Shown in pieces: positions 29,378-39,923 of a stretch of DNA of 64,000 bases (positions are counted from its first letter, which is position 1; every line of letters starts with the position of its first letter). The position numbers and the translations under genes were made by a program. The stretch spans positions 1,116,001 through 1,180,000 of the forward strand of contig OZ242200.1 of NCBI GenBank assembly GCA_965205995.1, read 5' to 3'. This DNA comes from MPNO01 sp965205995 (GTDB taxonomy: Bacteria; Pseudomonadota; Alphaproteobacteria; MPNO01). The notes under the pieces were generated by a model. The model searched no databases, was not told the DNA's origin, and saw only the letters and a list, made by a program, of their open reading frames with translations.

Positions 29378-30865
29378 CTACCTCGGGTGATTGACGGCAA
29401 ACCGCTGGTCCGGCCATGGGTGGCGGATGGAGGCGCGTGACCACAGGATTTCGGTTATGCGCTCCAGTCGCTTCCAACTGAATCGGGCTCGCTGGGACCG
29501 CCGGCGTAGCGCCCGCATCCACAGGCGTTGCAGCCTGCGGTGGAACGCACGGATGAACCGGCCCGACCCCGGGACGGCAAAGTAGTTGAGCCAGCCTTCG
29601 CAGACCCGCCCGAGCCACTTTCCGACCTCCCAGATGTCGTGATGCCAGCGCTTGCGAAGCACCTCATCGATGCGCGCCAGGGTCCTGTTGACCCGTTTGG
29701 CGACCGGTTTGCGACCAAGCCGAAAGCGTCCTCTCCGGGTCGTCGTGCAGTAGTGCGTGAAGCCCAGGAAGTCGAAAGTCTCCGGCTTGCCCACCCCGCG
29801 CTGGCGACGGTTCTTCACCGCGAACCGGCCAAACTCCACGAGGCGGGTCTTGTCCTGGTGGAGGCTGAGACCGAACCGGGCCAGCCTCTCCCGAACGTCG
29901 CGGAGATACCGCTCCGCATCCCGCTTGTGTTGGAACCCGACAACGATATCGTCGGCGTAACGGACGATGATCGCTTCGCCATCCGGGGCGTTCGGGCGCC
30001 ATTTCTTGTCGAACCACAGGTCGAGTACGTAGTGCAGGAACACGTTCGCCAAGACGGGGGAAACTACTGCCCCCTGCGGCGTGCCCATGCCCGCGTCTGT
30101 CCATGATCCACCGTCCATGACGCCAGCGTTCAGCCATTTCCGGATCAGGCGGATGACCCGTCTGTCGCCGATGCGGTGCTCAAGGAACGTGATCAACCAA
30201 TCCCTCGGGATTGTGTCGAAGTACGCCCGTAGATCCGCGTCGGCTATCCAGCTGACCTTGCGCCGTTCTATCCCGAAGGCCAGGGCATCGAGCGCATCGT
30301 GCGCGCCCCGCCCCGGTCGGAACCCGTAGCTGAAGCCAAGAAACTCCACCTCGTAGATTGGTGTCAGGATCACATCCACAACCGCTTTCTGGACGATCTT
30401 GTCCTCCAGCGCCGCGATCCCGAGCGGTCGTGTTCCGCCGTCCGGCTTGGGTATCTCTACCCGCCGAACCGGCGGCGCCCGGTACGCTCCCCCGCTGTGC
30501 AGACGCCGGTGCAGGTCGAGCAAGCGCTCATCCAGACCTTCGCCATACATATCCCACGTGATGCCGTCGACACCCGCCGCAGCGTCCCGCTTTAGTGCGT
30601 GGAACGCCCGGTGCAGCGCATCCGGCGTGATGTGGTGGAAGAGCGCGGTGAGATGTTCCTTCGGGTCTCTCTCCGCAGCTTTCCGTATCCGGGCCGCCGC
30701 CTGTGGCACGCTTGCCCGACACTGAGTTCGGCGCGTGCTTTGGCAATCCGAATTCCCCTTGGTTGAGGCCCTTTCCTCCGGCGACTCCGCAGAAGCTCGC
30801 GCTCCCTTGTTCGCCGCCCTCACAGGTCGTATGGCCTCATCCGACTTCTTCAAACCGTTCATCAT
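29378..30865 (-). CDS. Group II intron reverse transcriptase/maturase (inner intron)
   Basis: A 495-residue intron-encoded protein. The reverse-transcriptase domain shows GFRPGRGAHDAL, the catalytic DADLRAYFDTI and RYADDIVVGF (YADD at 303-306), and GTPQGAVVSPVLANVFL. The maturase (X) domain follows, including WLGRVCEGWLNYFAVPGS. No C-terminal HNH endonuclease is seen. The start is taken at the MMNGLKKSDE ATG (30865) because related proteins begin with MMNG-like residues; the frame is open further upstream inside the intron RNA. The gene is intact, so the intron could still be mobile. Confidence 0.9.
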   Translation of the reverse strand: MMNGLKKSDEAIRPVRAANKGARASAESPEERASTKGNSDCQSTRRTQCRASVPQAAARIRKAAERDPKEHLTALFHHITPDALHRAFHALKRDAAAGVDGITWDMYGEGLDERLLDLHRRLHSGGAYRAPPVRRVEIPKPDGGTRPLGIAALEDKIVQKAVVDVILTPIYEVEFLGFSYGFRPGRGAHDALDALAFGIERRKVSWIADADLRAYFDTIPRDWLITFLEHRIGDRRVIRLIRKWLNAGVMDGGSWTDAGMGTPQGAVVSPVLANVFLHYVLDLWFDKKWRPNAPDGEAIIVRYADDIVVGFQHKRDAERYLRDVRERLARFGLSLHQDKTRLVEFGRFAVKNRRQRGVGKPETFDFLGFTHYCTTTRRGRFRLGRKPVAKRVNRTLARIDEVLRKRWHHDIWEVGKWLGRVCEGWLNYFAVPGSGRFIRAFHRRLQRLWMRALRRRSQRARFSWKRLERITEILWSRASIRHPWPDQRFAVNHPR

Positions 30866-31225
30866 AGGCTTCGGTTTTCTCCATTCCCTACGCGGCCCCT
30901 TTACGACATCCGGGGCAGTTTGAAGACCTCCCAGGGTCCCGACAGAAGGCGTGCGAACGTGCATGGGTTCTCTGACACCGCGGGGCTCGCCGACATCTCA
31001 CCAAAACGATGCCTGCGATGTTGCCTTCGACCGATCTGAAAGCCTCGGCACCCCGGACCATCGCTTTTTCGATGCTCAATAGCCCTGCCCATCCGTACCG
31101 CTACCGACGCTTCGCCTGCCCCCTCGCGGGAGCCGACGCACGGCTCGCGGAGAAACGTGGTTCGGTTACTCCTTCGTTTCGGGGGACTTGCACCCCCTAC
31201 CTTCTGCCAGTTCGCCTGGCGCACC

Positions 31226-31258
31226 AGATCCGGACGTGCGCGTTAACGCATCCGGCTC
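31226..31258 (-). ncRNA. Group II intron domain V (outer intron)
   Basis: A 33-base hairpin with the same flanks as the inner-intron domain V (GAGCCGGATG ... ACGTCCGGATC) and a different loop (CGTTAACGCG). It follows immediately after the stop codon of the maturase fragment and ends two bases before the 5' GTGCG of the inner intron. Confidence 0.75.
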
Positions 31259-31816
31259 CTACCTTGGGTATTTGATGGCAAACCGCGCGCCCGGCCACGG
31301 GTGTCGGATCAAGGGCTTTGGCCAGTAGCGATCCACAAGGGCCTTCAGCCATTGCCAGCTGAAACGACCCCGCTGCGACCGCCGACGCAAGACCTTCATC
31401 CATACCCTTTGCAGGATGCGGATGAACTGTTCCAGGCGGGGAGAACTGGTCGGGACGGCATAGTAGTTCAGCCACCCGTTGACGACCCGCCCCAGCCACC
31501 GCGCGACCTCATGGAGGTCGTGGTGCATGCGCCGCCGTAGAACGTCTGCGATGCGCCGCAGAGTGCGCCTCACCTGCTTCGCAGCGGGCTTGCGCCCGAG
31601 CCCGAACCGCCCGCTCCTGGTCTTCCGGCAGTAGTGCGTGAAGCCCAGAAAGTCGAACGTCTCCGGGCGGCCCTCCCCCCGCGCTCGGCGGTTCGCCTCG
31701 GCGTGCCGTCCGAACTCGATGAGCCGGGTCTTGTCCGGATGCAGGGCCAGATCGAACTGGCCGAGCCGCTCTCCGAGCGCATGCAGGAAGCGTTCCGTGT
31801 CCCGCCTGTGCTCGAC
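31259..31816 (-). pseudogene. C-terminal fragment of a second group II intron maturase
   Basis: About 185 in-frame residues running from just after the YADD motif (VEHRRDTERFLHALGERLG, DKTRLIEFGR) through FDFLGFTHYC and the maturase domain to HPWPGARFAIKYPR. It is clearly homologous to the C-terminal part of the neighbouring intact maturase but distinct in sequence, so it is not a simple duplication. The N-terminal two thirds, including the catalytic YADD, are missing, and the fragment abuts a RecD2-like helicase tail. Confidence 0.85.
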
Positions 31817-31863
31817 CCGACGCCGCCTGTGCTGTCGCTTGCCCGATCCGCTGCCGGACCGCT

Positions 31864-32118
<255 letters not shown>

Positions 32119-32219
32119 TCGCCCTGGTGATGCGAGCATTTTCTTCGAACGGCACGGTGCGTGCGGCCAATTAAAGAGCCCGGTTGGCCGCATCGACCGT
32201 CCTCCTGACCTCCGGGCCG

Positions 32220-32248
32220 TTGACAGACTTGGATCGAATGACTAGATG
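32220..32248 (+). promoter_or_regulatory. Sigma-70-type promoter of groESL copy 2
   Basis: TTGACA followed after 17 bases by TAGATG gives a plausible -35/-10 pair directly upstream of the CIRCE operator. The -35 is perfect and the -10 is weak. No equivalent sequence lies upstream of the left-hand groESL copy. Confidence 0.6.
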
Positions 32249-32249
32249 T

Positions 32250-32276
32250 CCGGCACTCGACCAGAGAGAGTGCTAA
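32250..32276 (+). promoter_or_regulatory. CIRCE operator (HrcA binding site) of groESL copy 2
   Basis: The half-sites CCGGCACTC and GAGTGCTAA are separated by nine bases (GACCAGAGA), matching the CIRCE consensus TTAGCACTC-N9-GAGTGCTAA with a perfect right half and six of nine in the left. HrcA represses groESL by binding here until heat shock. The left-hand copy keeps only the last few bases (GCTAA). Confidence 0.85.
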
Positions 32277-32372
32277 CAAGGTAGGCGCTCCTCCGTGTCG
32301 ATCCGGTATCCGGGGCTCCGCGGGCGGCAACGCCGCGGGGCCGGAACATTCGACCAGTCAGGAGATACAAGG

Positions 32373-32660
32373 ATGAAACTCAGGCCATTGCACGATCGCG
32401 TGCTGGTTGAGCCGCTGGAGGCCGAGGAGAAGACGGCCGGCGGTATCATCATTCCGGACACGGCCAAGGAAAAGCCGATGGAGGGGAAGATCGTCGCCGC
32501 CGGTAAAGGGGCTCGCTCCGAAGACGGCAAGATCACCGCGCTCGACGTCAAGAAGGGCGACAGGATCCTCTACGGCAAGTGGTCCGGTACGGAAGTGAAA
32601 ATCGATGGTCAGGATCTCCTCATCATGAAGGAATCCGACATCATGGGCATCATTGAATAG
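32373..32660 (+). CDS. groS: Co-chaperonin GroES, copy 2 (with promoter)
   Basis: A 95-residue GroES identical in protein sequence to copy 1, with the mobile loop GGIIIPDTAKEKP. It is the first gene of the regulated groESL operon: promoter, CIRCE, about 96 bp leader, GGAGATACAAGG and ATG 32373. It forms the heptameric lid of the GroEL chamber. This copy is presumably the functional, heat-inducible one in the orientation shown. Confidence 0.97.
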   Translation: MKLRPLHDRVLVEPLEAEEKTAGGIIIPDTAKEKPMEGKIVAAGKGARSEDGKITALDVKKGDRILYGKWSGTEVKIDGQDLLIMKESDIMGIIE

Positions 32661-32672
32661 GCGGAGCGGGTC

Positions 32673-34322
<1,650 letters not shown>

Positions 34323-34367
34323 CCATCGGCCGCAACCGGCCGCGGATCGCGGCCGGCGGTAGAGTAG

Positions 34368-34400
34368 GGAAGGGCCGCCTCCGGGCGGCCCTTCTTTATT
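34368..34400 (+). terminator. Rho-independent terminator of groESL copy 2
   Basis: AAGGGCCGCC and GGCGGCCCTT form a stem around a four-base loop, followed by CTTTATT. It lies 46 bp after the groEL stop codon. Confidence 0.85.
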
Positions 34401-34718
34401 CGTTTGCCATCGGGCGGTGAACCGCGGGCCAGATGTGTATCGCGTAGAGCAGGCTATGGCGCTCCAGCGTATCCATGTCGTCGTCCACGATCCATTGGTC
34501 GGTGCCGCCAGACGGTGTCGGCGGGGCGTCGCGTCTCGCGATCCGGGCTTCGATCGAGCGCTCTCCTGCGAATGTTGGCTGCCGGCAGTGGCAGGGCGCG
34601 ATAGGTCAGCGTCTTCGTTACCCGCCGACTGTCGCTTTCGGGCCAACCACCGACCGTAGAGCAGGGATTCCCGACCGAGCCCGTCATGAGCCGTCCCTCG
34701 CCGCACGGTCTTCCCGAC

Positions 34719-34838
34719 GCCGGCAACATGCTCGGCGAACTCGCCTCCATCGACAGCGATAGCCGGCTTCAGCGCAGGCTGCGCTTCTACGCCCGCCAGC
34801 ACCTGCTGGTGATCGACGAGGTCGGCTGCCTGGCGACC
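34719..34838 (+). pseudogene. Fragment of an IS21-type IstB ATPase
   Basis: The frame reads AGNMLGELASIDSDSRLQRR and then LRFYARQHLLVIDEVGCL, matching the Walker B region of IstB-like helper ATPases of IS21 elements (family reads LLVIDEVGYL). The Walker A part and the rest of the gene are missing. The fragment begins exactly at the outer end of the right groESL arm and ends in unrelated sequence, so this point is a rearrangement junction. Confidence 0.7.
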
Positions 34839-35230
34839 ACACGAGGGTGCGTGTCCTGCTCGTTCAGGCCGATGTAGCTCTCGTGGTCGCCGAGCTTGTA
34901 GGCGGCGCAGTCGAGCAACCGCCCGGCATGATCCAGCTTGTAGGCGGCGCAGTCGAGCAACCGCCCGGCATGATCCACGGTGGCGCCCATTCGACGTCGG
35001 GCGTCGATCCTTCGAATGCCCGGCGCACCGGTCAAATCAATTCAATCCAACTGTCCGACCCCAGGGGCCCACGCCAATCTGGGGTCAAACTTCAAAGCCG
35101 ATTGACAAACAGACCAAGAAATGCGTTGAACGGCCGTCGCCGCGGTAGCACGATTGCATCGACAGGGAGTTTTTTCGACAATCTACAATCGCGAATTCCG
35201 ACTGACATCGAACAAGGGAGGACGACGAAA
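34839..35230. other. Junction sequence with a gene fragment and a short tandem duplication, upstream of gfa
   Basis: On the minus strand, about 34850-35000 reads like part of an unidentified protein (GDHESYIGLNEQDTHPRVVA preceded by the duplicated DHAGRLLDCAAYKL). The remaining 200 bp form the gfa leader and should hold its promoter; TTGACA at 35102 is a possible -35 without a good -10. Nothing else is recognised. Confidence 0.4.
34894..34977. repeat. Two perfect 42-bp tandem repeats
   Basis: The unit beginning GCTTGTAGGCGGCGCAGTCG and ending GCATGATCCA occurs twice with no spacer (34894-34935 and 34936-34977). The length is a multiple of three, and on the minus strand it adds exactly fourteen codons to a fragmentary reading frame (DHAGRLLDCAAYKL twice). 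Confidence 0.9.
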
Positions 35231-35809
35231 ATGACAAGCGCGACTTCAATCCACCCTGCCGTGGATCAGGGTGTGAAACCCGGGGCGCAGGATTTCGCGG
35301 GCGGGACCCTTGTGTGCAAGTGCAATCAAGACGCCGTCCAAGTGGCGGTCAAGGGGCAATGCGCGCACAATCACGTCTGCGGCTGCTCGAAGTGCTGGAA
35401 GCCCGAGGGCACGGTGTTCTCGCAGATCGCGGTCGTGTCGCGGGAGAACGTCAGCGTGACCGCGAACGGGCATAAACTCGCGGCCGTGGATCCGTCCGCG
35501 GCGATCCAGCGACACGCCTGCAGGGACTGCGGCGTTCACATGTATGGCCGGATCGAGAACACGGGCCATCCCTTCCACGGGCTGGATTTCATTCATACCG
35601 AGCTTTCCAGGGAAGAGGGTTGGGCGGGACCCGAGTTCGCCGCTTTCGTTTCTTCGGTCATCGAATCGGGAACCAGCCCCGATGCGATGGATGGCATCAG
35701 GGGCAGGCTGAGAGAACTCGGCTTGGAGCCTTACGACTGCCTTTCACCGCCCCTGATGGACGCGATCGCAACTCATACCGCCAAGGCGGCGGGCGTCTTG
35801 AGCGACTGA
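35231..35809 (+). CDS. gfa: S-(hydroxymethyl)glutathione synthase (glutathione-dependent formaldehyde-activating enzyme)
   Basis: A 192-residue Gfa-family zinc protein. The metal ligands are visible as LVCKCNQD, then HNHVCGCSKCWKPEG and RHACRDCGVHMYG. It speeds the condensation of formaldehyde with glutathione, the first step of formaldehyde detoxification. The start at ATG 35231 is preceded by GGGAGGACGACGAAA; the longer upstream frame is not homologous. The usual partner, glutathione-dependent formaldehyde dehydrogenase (adhC/frmA), is not next to it. Instead IS3 and IS66 fragments follow 58 bp downstream. Confidence 0.92.
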   Translation: MTSATSIHPAVDQGVKPGAQDFAGGTLVCKCNQDAVQVAVKGQCAHNHVCGCSKCWKPEGTVFSQIAVVSRENVSVTANGHKLAAVDPSAAIQRHACRDCGVHMYGRIENTGHPFHGLDFIHTELSREEGWAGPEFAAFVSSVIESGTSPDAMDGIRGRLRELGLEPYDCLSPPLMDAIATHTAKAAGVLSD

Positions 35810-35867
35810 CCGTCTGAACCGCCCCGGCTTTCCCGGAGGCTCCATTTTGTGAGAAGGGGGAGCTGTT

Positions 35868-35984
35868 ATGGGAAGACATTCGACACGTTATCCGGCGGAG
35901 GTTCGCGAACGGGCTGTCCGGCTGGTTTTCGAGCATCAGGGCGAGCATGGCTCGCAATGGGCGGCGATGTGTTCGATCGCTGAC
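35868..35984 (+). pseudogene. N-terminal fragment of an IS3-family OrfA transposase
   Basis: The first 39 codons read MGRHSTRYPAEVRERAVRLV followed by FEHQGEHGSQWAAMCSIA, the helix-turn-helix start of IS3-type OrfA, with GGGGGAGCTGTT before the ATG. Homology stops there; the rest of this frame is a shadow of the IS66 sequence into which it runs. No OrfB is present. Confidence 0.75.
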
Positions 35985-37137
35985 GGAGGAGGTCTTCTGG
36001 CTGCGCATTGCCCTGGACGGAGCCAAGGCCGGGAGGGAGGCCTTGAAGGCTCGACCGGTCAAGCTCCGGGCGGTCGGGGCGACGCTGTCGAAGCTGCCGT
36101 CCGACGAGGCCGCGCACCTGCGTGCGGCTCTGAGAAGATCGCGGCGCCAGAAGGCCACGATCACGTTGCTGTCCAGAGAGAACGCCCGGTTGCGCAGGAC
36201 CGCGAAGGGTGCGCGGAACCGGATCGAGGCGCTGGAAGCCGAGCTAGCCAGGCTGCGCTCGACCGGGGCGGTGCTGTCGAGGAGGCTCTACGGGCGCAAG
36301 AGCGAGCAGCAGAAGAAGCCGCGCTCCACACGCAAGCGCGGCCACCAGCGTGGCGCGCCCGGCCACGGCCGTACCCAGCGGCCCGGTCTCGATGAGCGCC
36401 CCGAAATACTCGCCCCGCCGCCGGATGCGTGCGTCTGCGTACAGTGCGGACAACCCTATGCGCCAAACGGCGCCGAGGAATCCACCCTCGTCGAGATCGA
36501 GGTCAAGGCCCACAAGCGCGTGATCAGCCGTCCGCGCTGGCGCCGGACGTGCGCGTGCGCGTCCTCGCCCATGGAAGTGTCCGCGCCCCCGGTGCCGCGG
36601 CTGTTCCGTGGCACGCCCTACGGAATCACCTTCTGGGCGCGCTTCCTCTTCGAACTTTGTGTCTGCTTGCGCCCGGTGCACCGCATCGCCGCATGGATGT
36701 CCGCCCAGGAGCTGGCGGTCTCGCCGGGGACGCTGGCCAACAGCCTGAAGCGCTTCGTGCCGCTGTTCGCGCCACTGTTCGAGGCGATCCTCGCCCACCA
36801 GAACGAGGCGGTGCTGCGTCATGCCGACGAGACCGGTTGGCGTGTGCAGGAACTGCGCGGGGAAGACCGCTCCAACCGGGCGTGGCTGTGGACCTCGGTC
36901 AGCGACGACGCGGTCTGCTTCCACATCGATGCGAGCCGCAGCGCCGAGGCGGCCGAGAAGCTGTTCGCCGGAATCGTCCTCTCCGCGGTCATCGTCTGCG
37001 ACCGCTACAGCGCTTACAAGAAGCTGGCGCGCATGCTCGGGGGGCGCTACGACCGCGACAAGCTCTTCGACAAGCCCCGCAAGGATATCTGGCTCCGGCC
37101 CCTCCGACGCGATTGGAAGCGTACACTCAATCGCTAA
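35947..37137 (+). pseudogene. Truncated IS66-family transposase (TnpC)
   Basis: An IS66 TnpC-like frame of 396 codons. A coiled-coil leader rich in Arg/Ala/Leu is followed by LSRRLYGRKSEQQKK, the zinc-finger region CVCVQCGQPYAP, PYGITFWARFLFELCVCLRP and the first catalytic Asp in RHADETGWRVQE, then the second in VIVCDRYSAYKKLA. The protein ends soon after, before the catalytic Glu and the C-terminal part (intact TnpC is over 500 residues). The first 13 or so codons overlap the IS3 OrfA fragment and are not IS66-like, so the element is broken at both ends. Confidence 0.82.
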
Positions 37138-37444
37138 AACCTCATTGTCACCGTTGTCGTCGGAGTGCTCGTCCAATCAGGCGGATGACTTCCCCACGGC
37201 CCGATGGAACGGTTACCTTGCTTGGAGGCTCGAAAATCGAAATCCGTTGCCAAACGCAGCCGGCAACAGTCTCGATATTGAAAAAATCTGCATTCGGTTT
37301 GATGACTGGTCCTGAGATTTCGGTTCAGCGCTCTCGGAAGAAAGGATTTTTTACAAATAATAACAATGCCTTGCCGGAATGATAGGCAATTCACTCCGGC
37401 TTTGTTCCGGGGCGTATCGAAGGGCGGGCGGCCGAACCGGCCGG
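37138..37444. other. Intergenic region between IS66 remnant and aspartate dehydrogenase
   Basis: No gene is recognised. At the right end, GCCGGCCGGTTCGGCC (minus strand) can form a hairpin just beyond the aspartate dehydrogenase stop, a possible terminator without a T-run. The word CGTATCGAAGGGCGGG at about 37412 recurs beyond hpnH at about 48427. Confidence 0.4.
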
Positions 37445-38242
37445 CTAGATCTCCATTGCGGCGGCGCGGCGCAGGATCTCGGCGACCACGCTGTGGGCGG
37501 CGAGCGTCGAGGTCTTCGGGTTGTCGGGGAGCGGCTTGCCGCGGATTTCGATGTCGAAGGCGCCGAACGCCCCCTCGGCGCGGACGGTGTGGATATTGCC
37601 GCCGGCCGCCGGGTCGGCGACCAGCCGGACCTCGGTGCGGTCGAACCCGGCGCCGGCGAGCGCGATGGTGGCGGCCACGTTGGCGTTCTGCGGATAGAGC
37701 GTCGCCGCCGCATCCGCCGGGCCCTCGAACAGCACGGTGGGTCCGACAAGCGCATCGAGCTCGTGCGCCTCCTCGGCCGGGGTCCCGCGCCACGCCGCCG
37801 GCGGCTTGCGCGAGGTGTAGACGACGCGCTCCAGCCCGCCGATTCGCGCCGCCGCCAGGGCATCGGCGCCGGCGACCGCGCCGGCGGGCAGGATCAGCTT
37901 CCCCCCGCCCGCCGCCGCCGCGGCCTCCAGCCGGCGGCGGAGATCCGCATCGGCGAGCGCGCCGATGGAAATCGCCAGGAAGTCGATGCCGCGCCTCAGC
38001 GCCTCCTCGCCGTATTCGGCAACCGCCGCGTGCCCGGCGCATTCGGCGATCAGGTCGGGCGCGGTCGCGAGATCGCCGATGGCGCTCGCCACCTCGATCG
38101 CCGGCGGCAGGGCGGCACGGGCGTCGGCCACCCGGCCGGGACGGACGATCGCGCCGGTGACGCTCACCCCGGCAACGGGCCGGATATGTTTCAGCACCTC
38201 GGTGGCGATCGCGCCGCGGCCGATCAGGACGATTTTCAGCAT
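37445..38242 (-). CDS. L-aspartate dehydrogenase-like protein (NadX family)
   Basis: A 265-residue NAD(P)-dependent dehydrogenase with an N-terminal Rossmann fold (KIVLIGRGAIATEVL) and the family's C-terminal domain: NANVAATIALAG, then HTVRAEGAFGAFDIEIRG and PDNPKTSTLAAHSVV. The known reaction is oxidative deamination of L-aspartate to oxaloacetate or iminoaspartate, or reductive amination in reverse. It is the last gene of the seven-gene catabolic unit, 34 bp after the TPP enzyme. Within such clusters the homologue may act on another amino or imino acid. Confidence 0.82.
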   Translation of the reverse strand: MLKIVLIGRGAIATEVLKHIRPVAGVSVTGAIVRPGRVADARAALPPAIEVASAIGDLATAPDLIAECAGHAAVAEYGEEALRRGIDFLAISIGALADADLRRRLEAAAAAGGGKLILPAGAVAGADALAAARIGGLERVVYTSRKPPAAWRGTPAEEAHELDALVGPTVLFEGPADAAATLYPQNANVAATIALAGAGFDRTEVRLVADPAAGGNIHTVRAEGAFGAFDIEIRGKPLPDNPKTSTLAAHSVVAEILRRAAAMEI

Positions 38243-38276
38243 GGGCTTGTTCCCTGGCGCGTAACGAAGGGCCCGC

Positions 38277-39923
38277 TCATCCCTTCGCCCGCACCGGCGG
38301 GCCGGCGAAGGGGGCCGCGAACGGGCCGATTGCGGTCATGTCGATCTCGACCATCGCCGGGCCGTCCTCGGCAATCGCCCAGTCGAGCGCCGCGCGCATG
38401 CCGTCGGTATCGCCGACGCGGCGGAACGGCAGGCCGAGCCCGCCAGCGAGCGCCGCGAGATCGGGGAGCGCGATGTCGGTATAGAGGTGTCGCCCGCCGA
38501 AGCCGCGGTCCTGGATGTTGCGGATCACCCCGTAGCCGCCGTCGTTCATCACGATGAGGGCGACATCGGCGCGCTCCTGCACCAGGGTCGACATCTCGCC
38601 GAGCGAGAGCGAGAGCCCGCCGTCGCCGGCGAGCGCCACGGTCTTGCGCCCGGGCGCGGCGAGCGCGGCGCCGATCGCCATCGGCAGCGCCTGGCCGATG
38701 CCGCCGCCGAGCGCATGCACCCCGTCGCGCGGCCCCGAAAGGCGCGGCGCGCGGTTGCCCCACATGCTGTTCGAAAGCGTGATGTCGCGCACCCAGACGA
38801 CATCGTCGGGGACCGCCGCCTGGAGGTCGTCCATCAGCCGTTCGTAGGGCCCGAGGGTCTGGCGAAGCGCCGCCTCGGCGGCCTCGCGGGCGGCGGCGAG
38901 ATCGGCGCCGAGCGCCGGGTCGACCGCCATCCGCCCGCCGAGCCGGGCGGCGAGCCCGGCCATCGTCCGCGCCGCGTCGCCGCAGACGAAGATATCGTTG
39001 GCGAAGGACCGCCCGTCGGCCCGGGGATCGGCGTCGATCCGGTAGAGCGGTTTCGGCAGAGCGAGCCGGTATTTGAGCGTCTCGTTGCCGCGCAGCCGGG
39101 AACCGACCACCAGCATCGCGTCGCAGGTCGCGTAGAACGCCTCGACCGGCGGCTGGAAGTTCCAAGCGCCGAGCGACATCGGGCCGCCCTCGGCGACGAT
39201 GCCCCGCCCCTGGATGCTGGTGACGATGCCGAAGCCGAGACCCGCGAGCGCACGGGCTTCGGCCCCCGCCCGGCGCGCGCCGCCGCCGAGCCACAGCATC
39301 GGCCGCCGCGCCGCCGCCAGGGCGTCGGCGAGATCATCGAGCGCCGCCGCGTCGGGTTCGGGATCGGCCGGCGCCAGCGGCGCCAGCGAGGCCGGTCTCG
39401 CCAGCGAGGCCTCCTGGATGTCGACCGGGATCTCGACGCTCACCGGGCCGGCGGGCGGGGTCTGCGCGACGCGCGCGGCCTCGCGCAGGGCGCCCGGCAA
39501 ATCGGCGGCGCTGCGCACCCGCAAGGCGGCCTTCGAGGCGCCGCGCAGCATGGTCAGCTGGTCGCGCGCCTCGTGGATATAGCCGCGGTCCTGGTCGAGA
39601 TATTCGGTTTCGATCTGGCCGGTCAGATGGAGCAGCGGCGTGCCGGCGGTCTGCGCCTCGACCAGCGCGCCGCAGGCATTGCCGGCGCCGGTCCCGGTGC
39701 TGGTGAAGGCGACGCCGAGCCCGCCGGAGACGCGCGCGTGGGCATCGGCCATGTTGACCGCGCCGGCCTCGCCGCGGGCCGGCACGAAGCGGATGCGGTT
39801 GCGCCGCCCGATCGCATCGAGCATCGGCATGTTGTGGATCGAGATCACCCCGAAGGCGGCGTCCACCCCGGCGGCTTCGAGAAACGCGGCGACGATTTCG
39901 CCCGCCGCAACCCGCTCAGACAT
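38277..39923 (-). CDS. Thiamine diphosphate-dependent enzyme (acetolactate synthase-like)
   Basis: A 548-residue ThDP enzyme with the three-domain arrangement of acetolactate synthase, benzoylformate decarboxylase and relatives. The catalytic Glu is E52 (ARGEAGAVNMADAHAR), and the cofactor motif runs from AGDGGLSLSLGEMSTL to IVMNDGGYG in the C-terminal domain (about residues 433-460). It would decarboxylate or ligate a 2-oxo acid. No small regulatory subunit is present, so a catabolic decarboxylase or lyase is more likely than biosynthetic acetolactate synthase. Its start overlaps the SDR stop by eight bases. Confidence 0.85.
   Translation of the reverse strand: MSERVAAGEIVAAFLEAAGVDAAFGVISIHNMPMLDAIGRRNRIRFVPARGEAGAVNMADAHARVSGGLGVAFTSTGTGAGNACGALVEAQTAGTPLLHLTGQIETEYLDQDRGYIHEARDQLTMLRGASKAALRVRSAADLPGALREAARVAQTPPAGPVSVEIPVDIQEASLARPASLAPLAPADPEPDAAALDDLADALAAARRPMLWLGGGARRAGAEARALAGLGFGIVTSIQGRGIVAEGGPMSLGAWNFQPPVEAFYATCDAMLVVGSRLRGNETLKYRLALPKPLYRIDADPRADGRSFANDIFVCGDAARTMAGLAARLGGRMAVDPALGADLAAAREAAEAALRQTLGPYERLMDDLQAAVPDDVVWVRDITLSNSMWGNRAPRLSGPRDGVHALGGGIGQALPMAIGAALAAPGRKTVALAGDGGLSLSLGEMSTLVQERADVALIVMNDGGYGVIRNIQDRGFGGRHLYTDIALPDLAALAGGLGLPFRRVGDTDGMRAALDWAIAEDGPAMVEIDMTAIGPFAAPFAGPPVRAKG

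Larger units (their letters stand above)
29306..31224 (-). mobile_element. Group II intron (inner), apparently complete, 1919 bp
   Basis: On the minus strand it starts GTGCGCCAGG at 31224, the usual group II 5' end, and finishes at CCTACC-GCAAC at 29306. It holds a complete maturase gene, domain V (29377-29345) and a domain VI hairpin. About 360 bases of structured, non-coding domain I-III sequence precede the maturase gene. It is inserted between domains V and VI of an older intron. Boundaries were set by comparing the inner and outer intron ends, which match in sequence and spacing. Confidence 0.75.
29268..31816 (-). mobile_element. 5'-truncated group II intron (outer), split by a second intron
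   Basis: On the minus strand this remnant keeps the last third of a maturase gene (31816-31259), domain V (31258-31226) and, after the inserted inner intron, domain VI (29305-29268, hairpin CGCCGGGCAACCGGCG followed by CCTACC and GCGAC). Removing the inner intron joins GGATCTG to TGCGGGGGG, which aligns base for base with the equivalent part of the inner intron (GGATCTGCGCGGGGGG). The 5' part (domains I-III and most of the reverse transcriptase) is missing, so it cannot splice. Confidence 0.7.
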
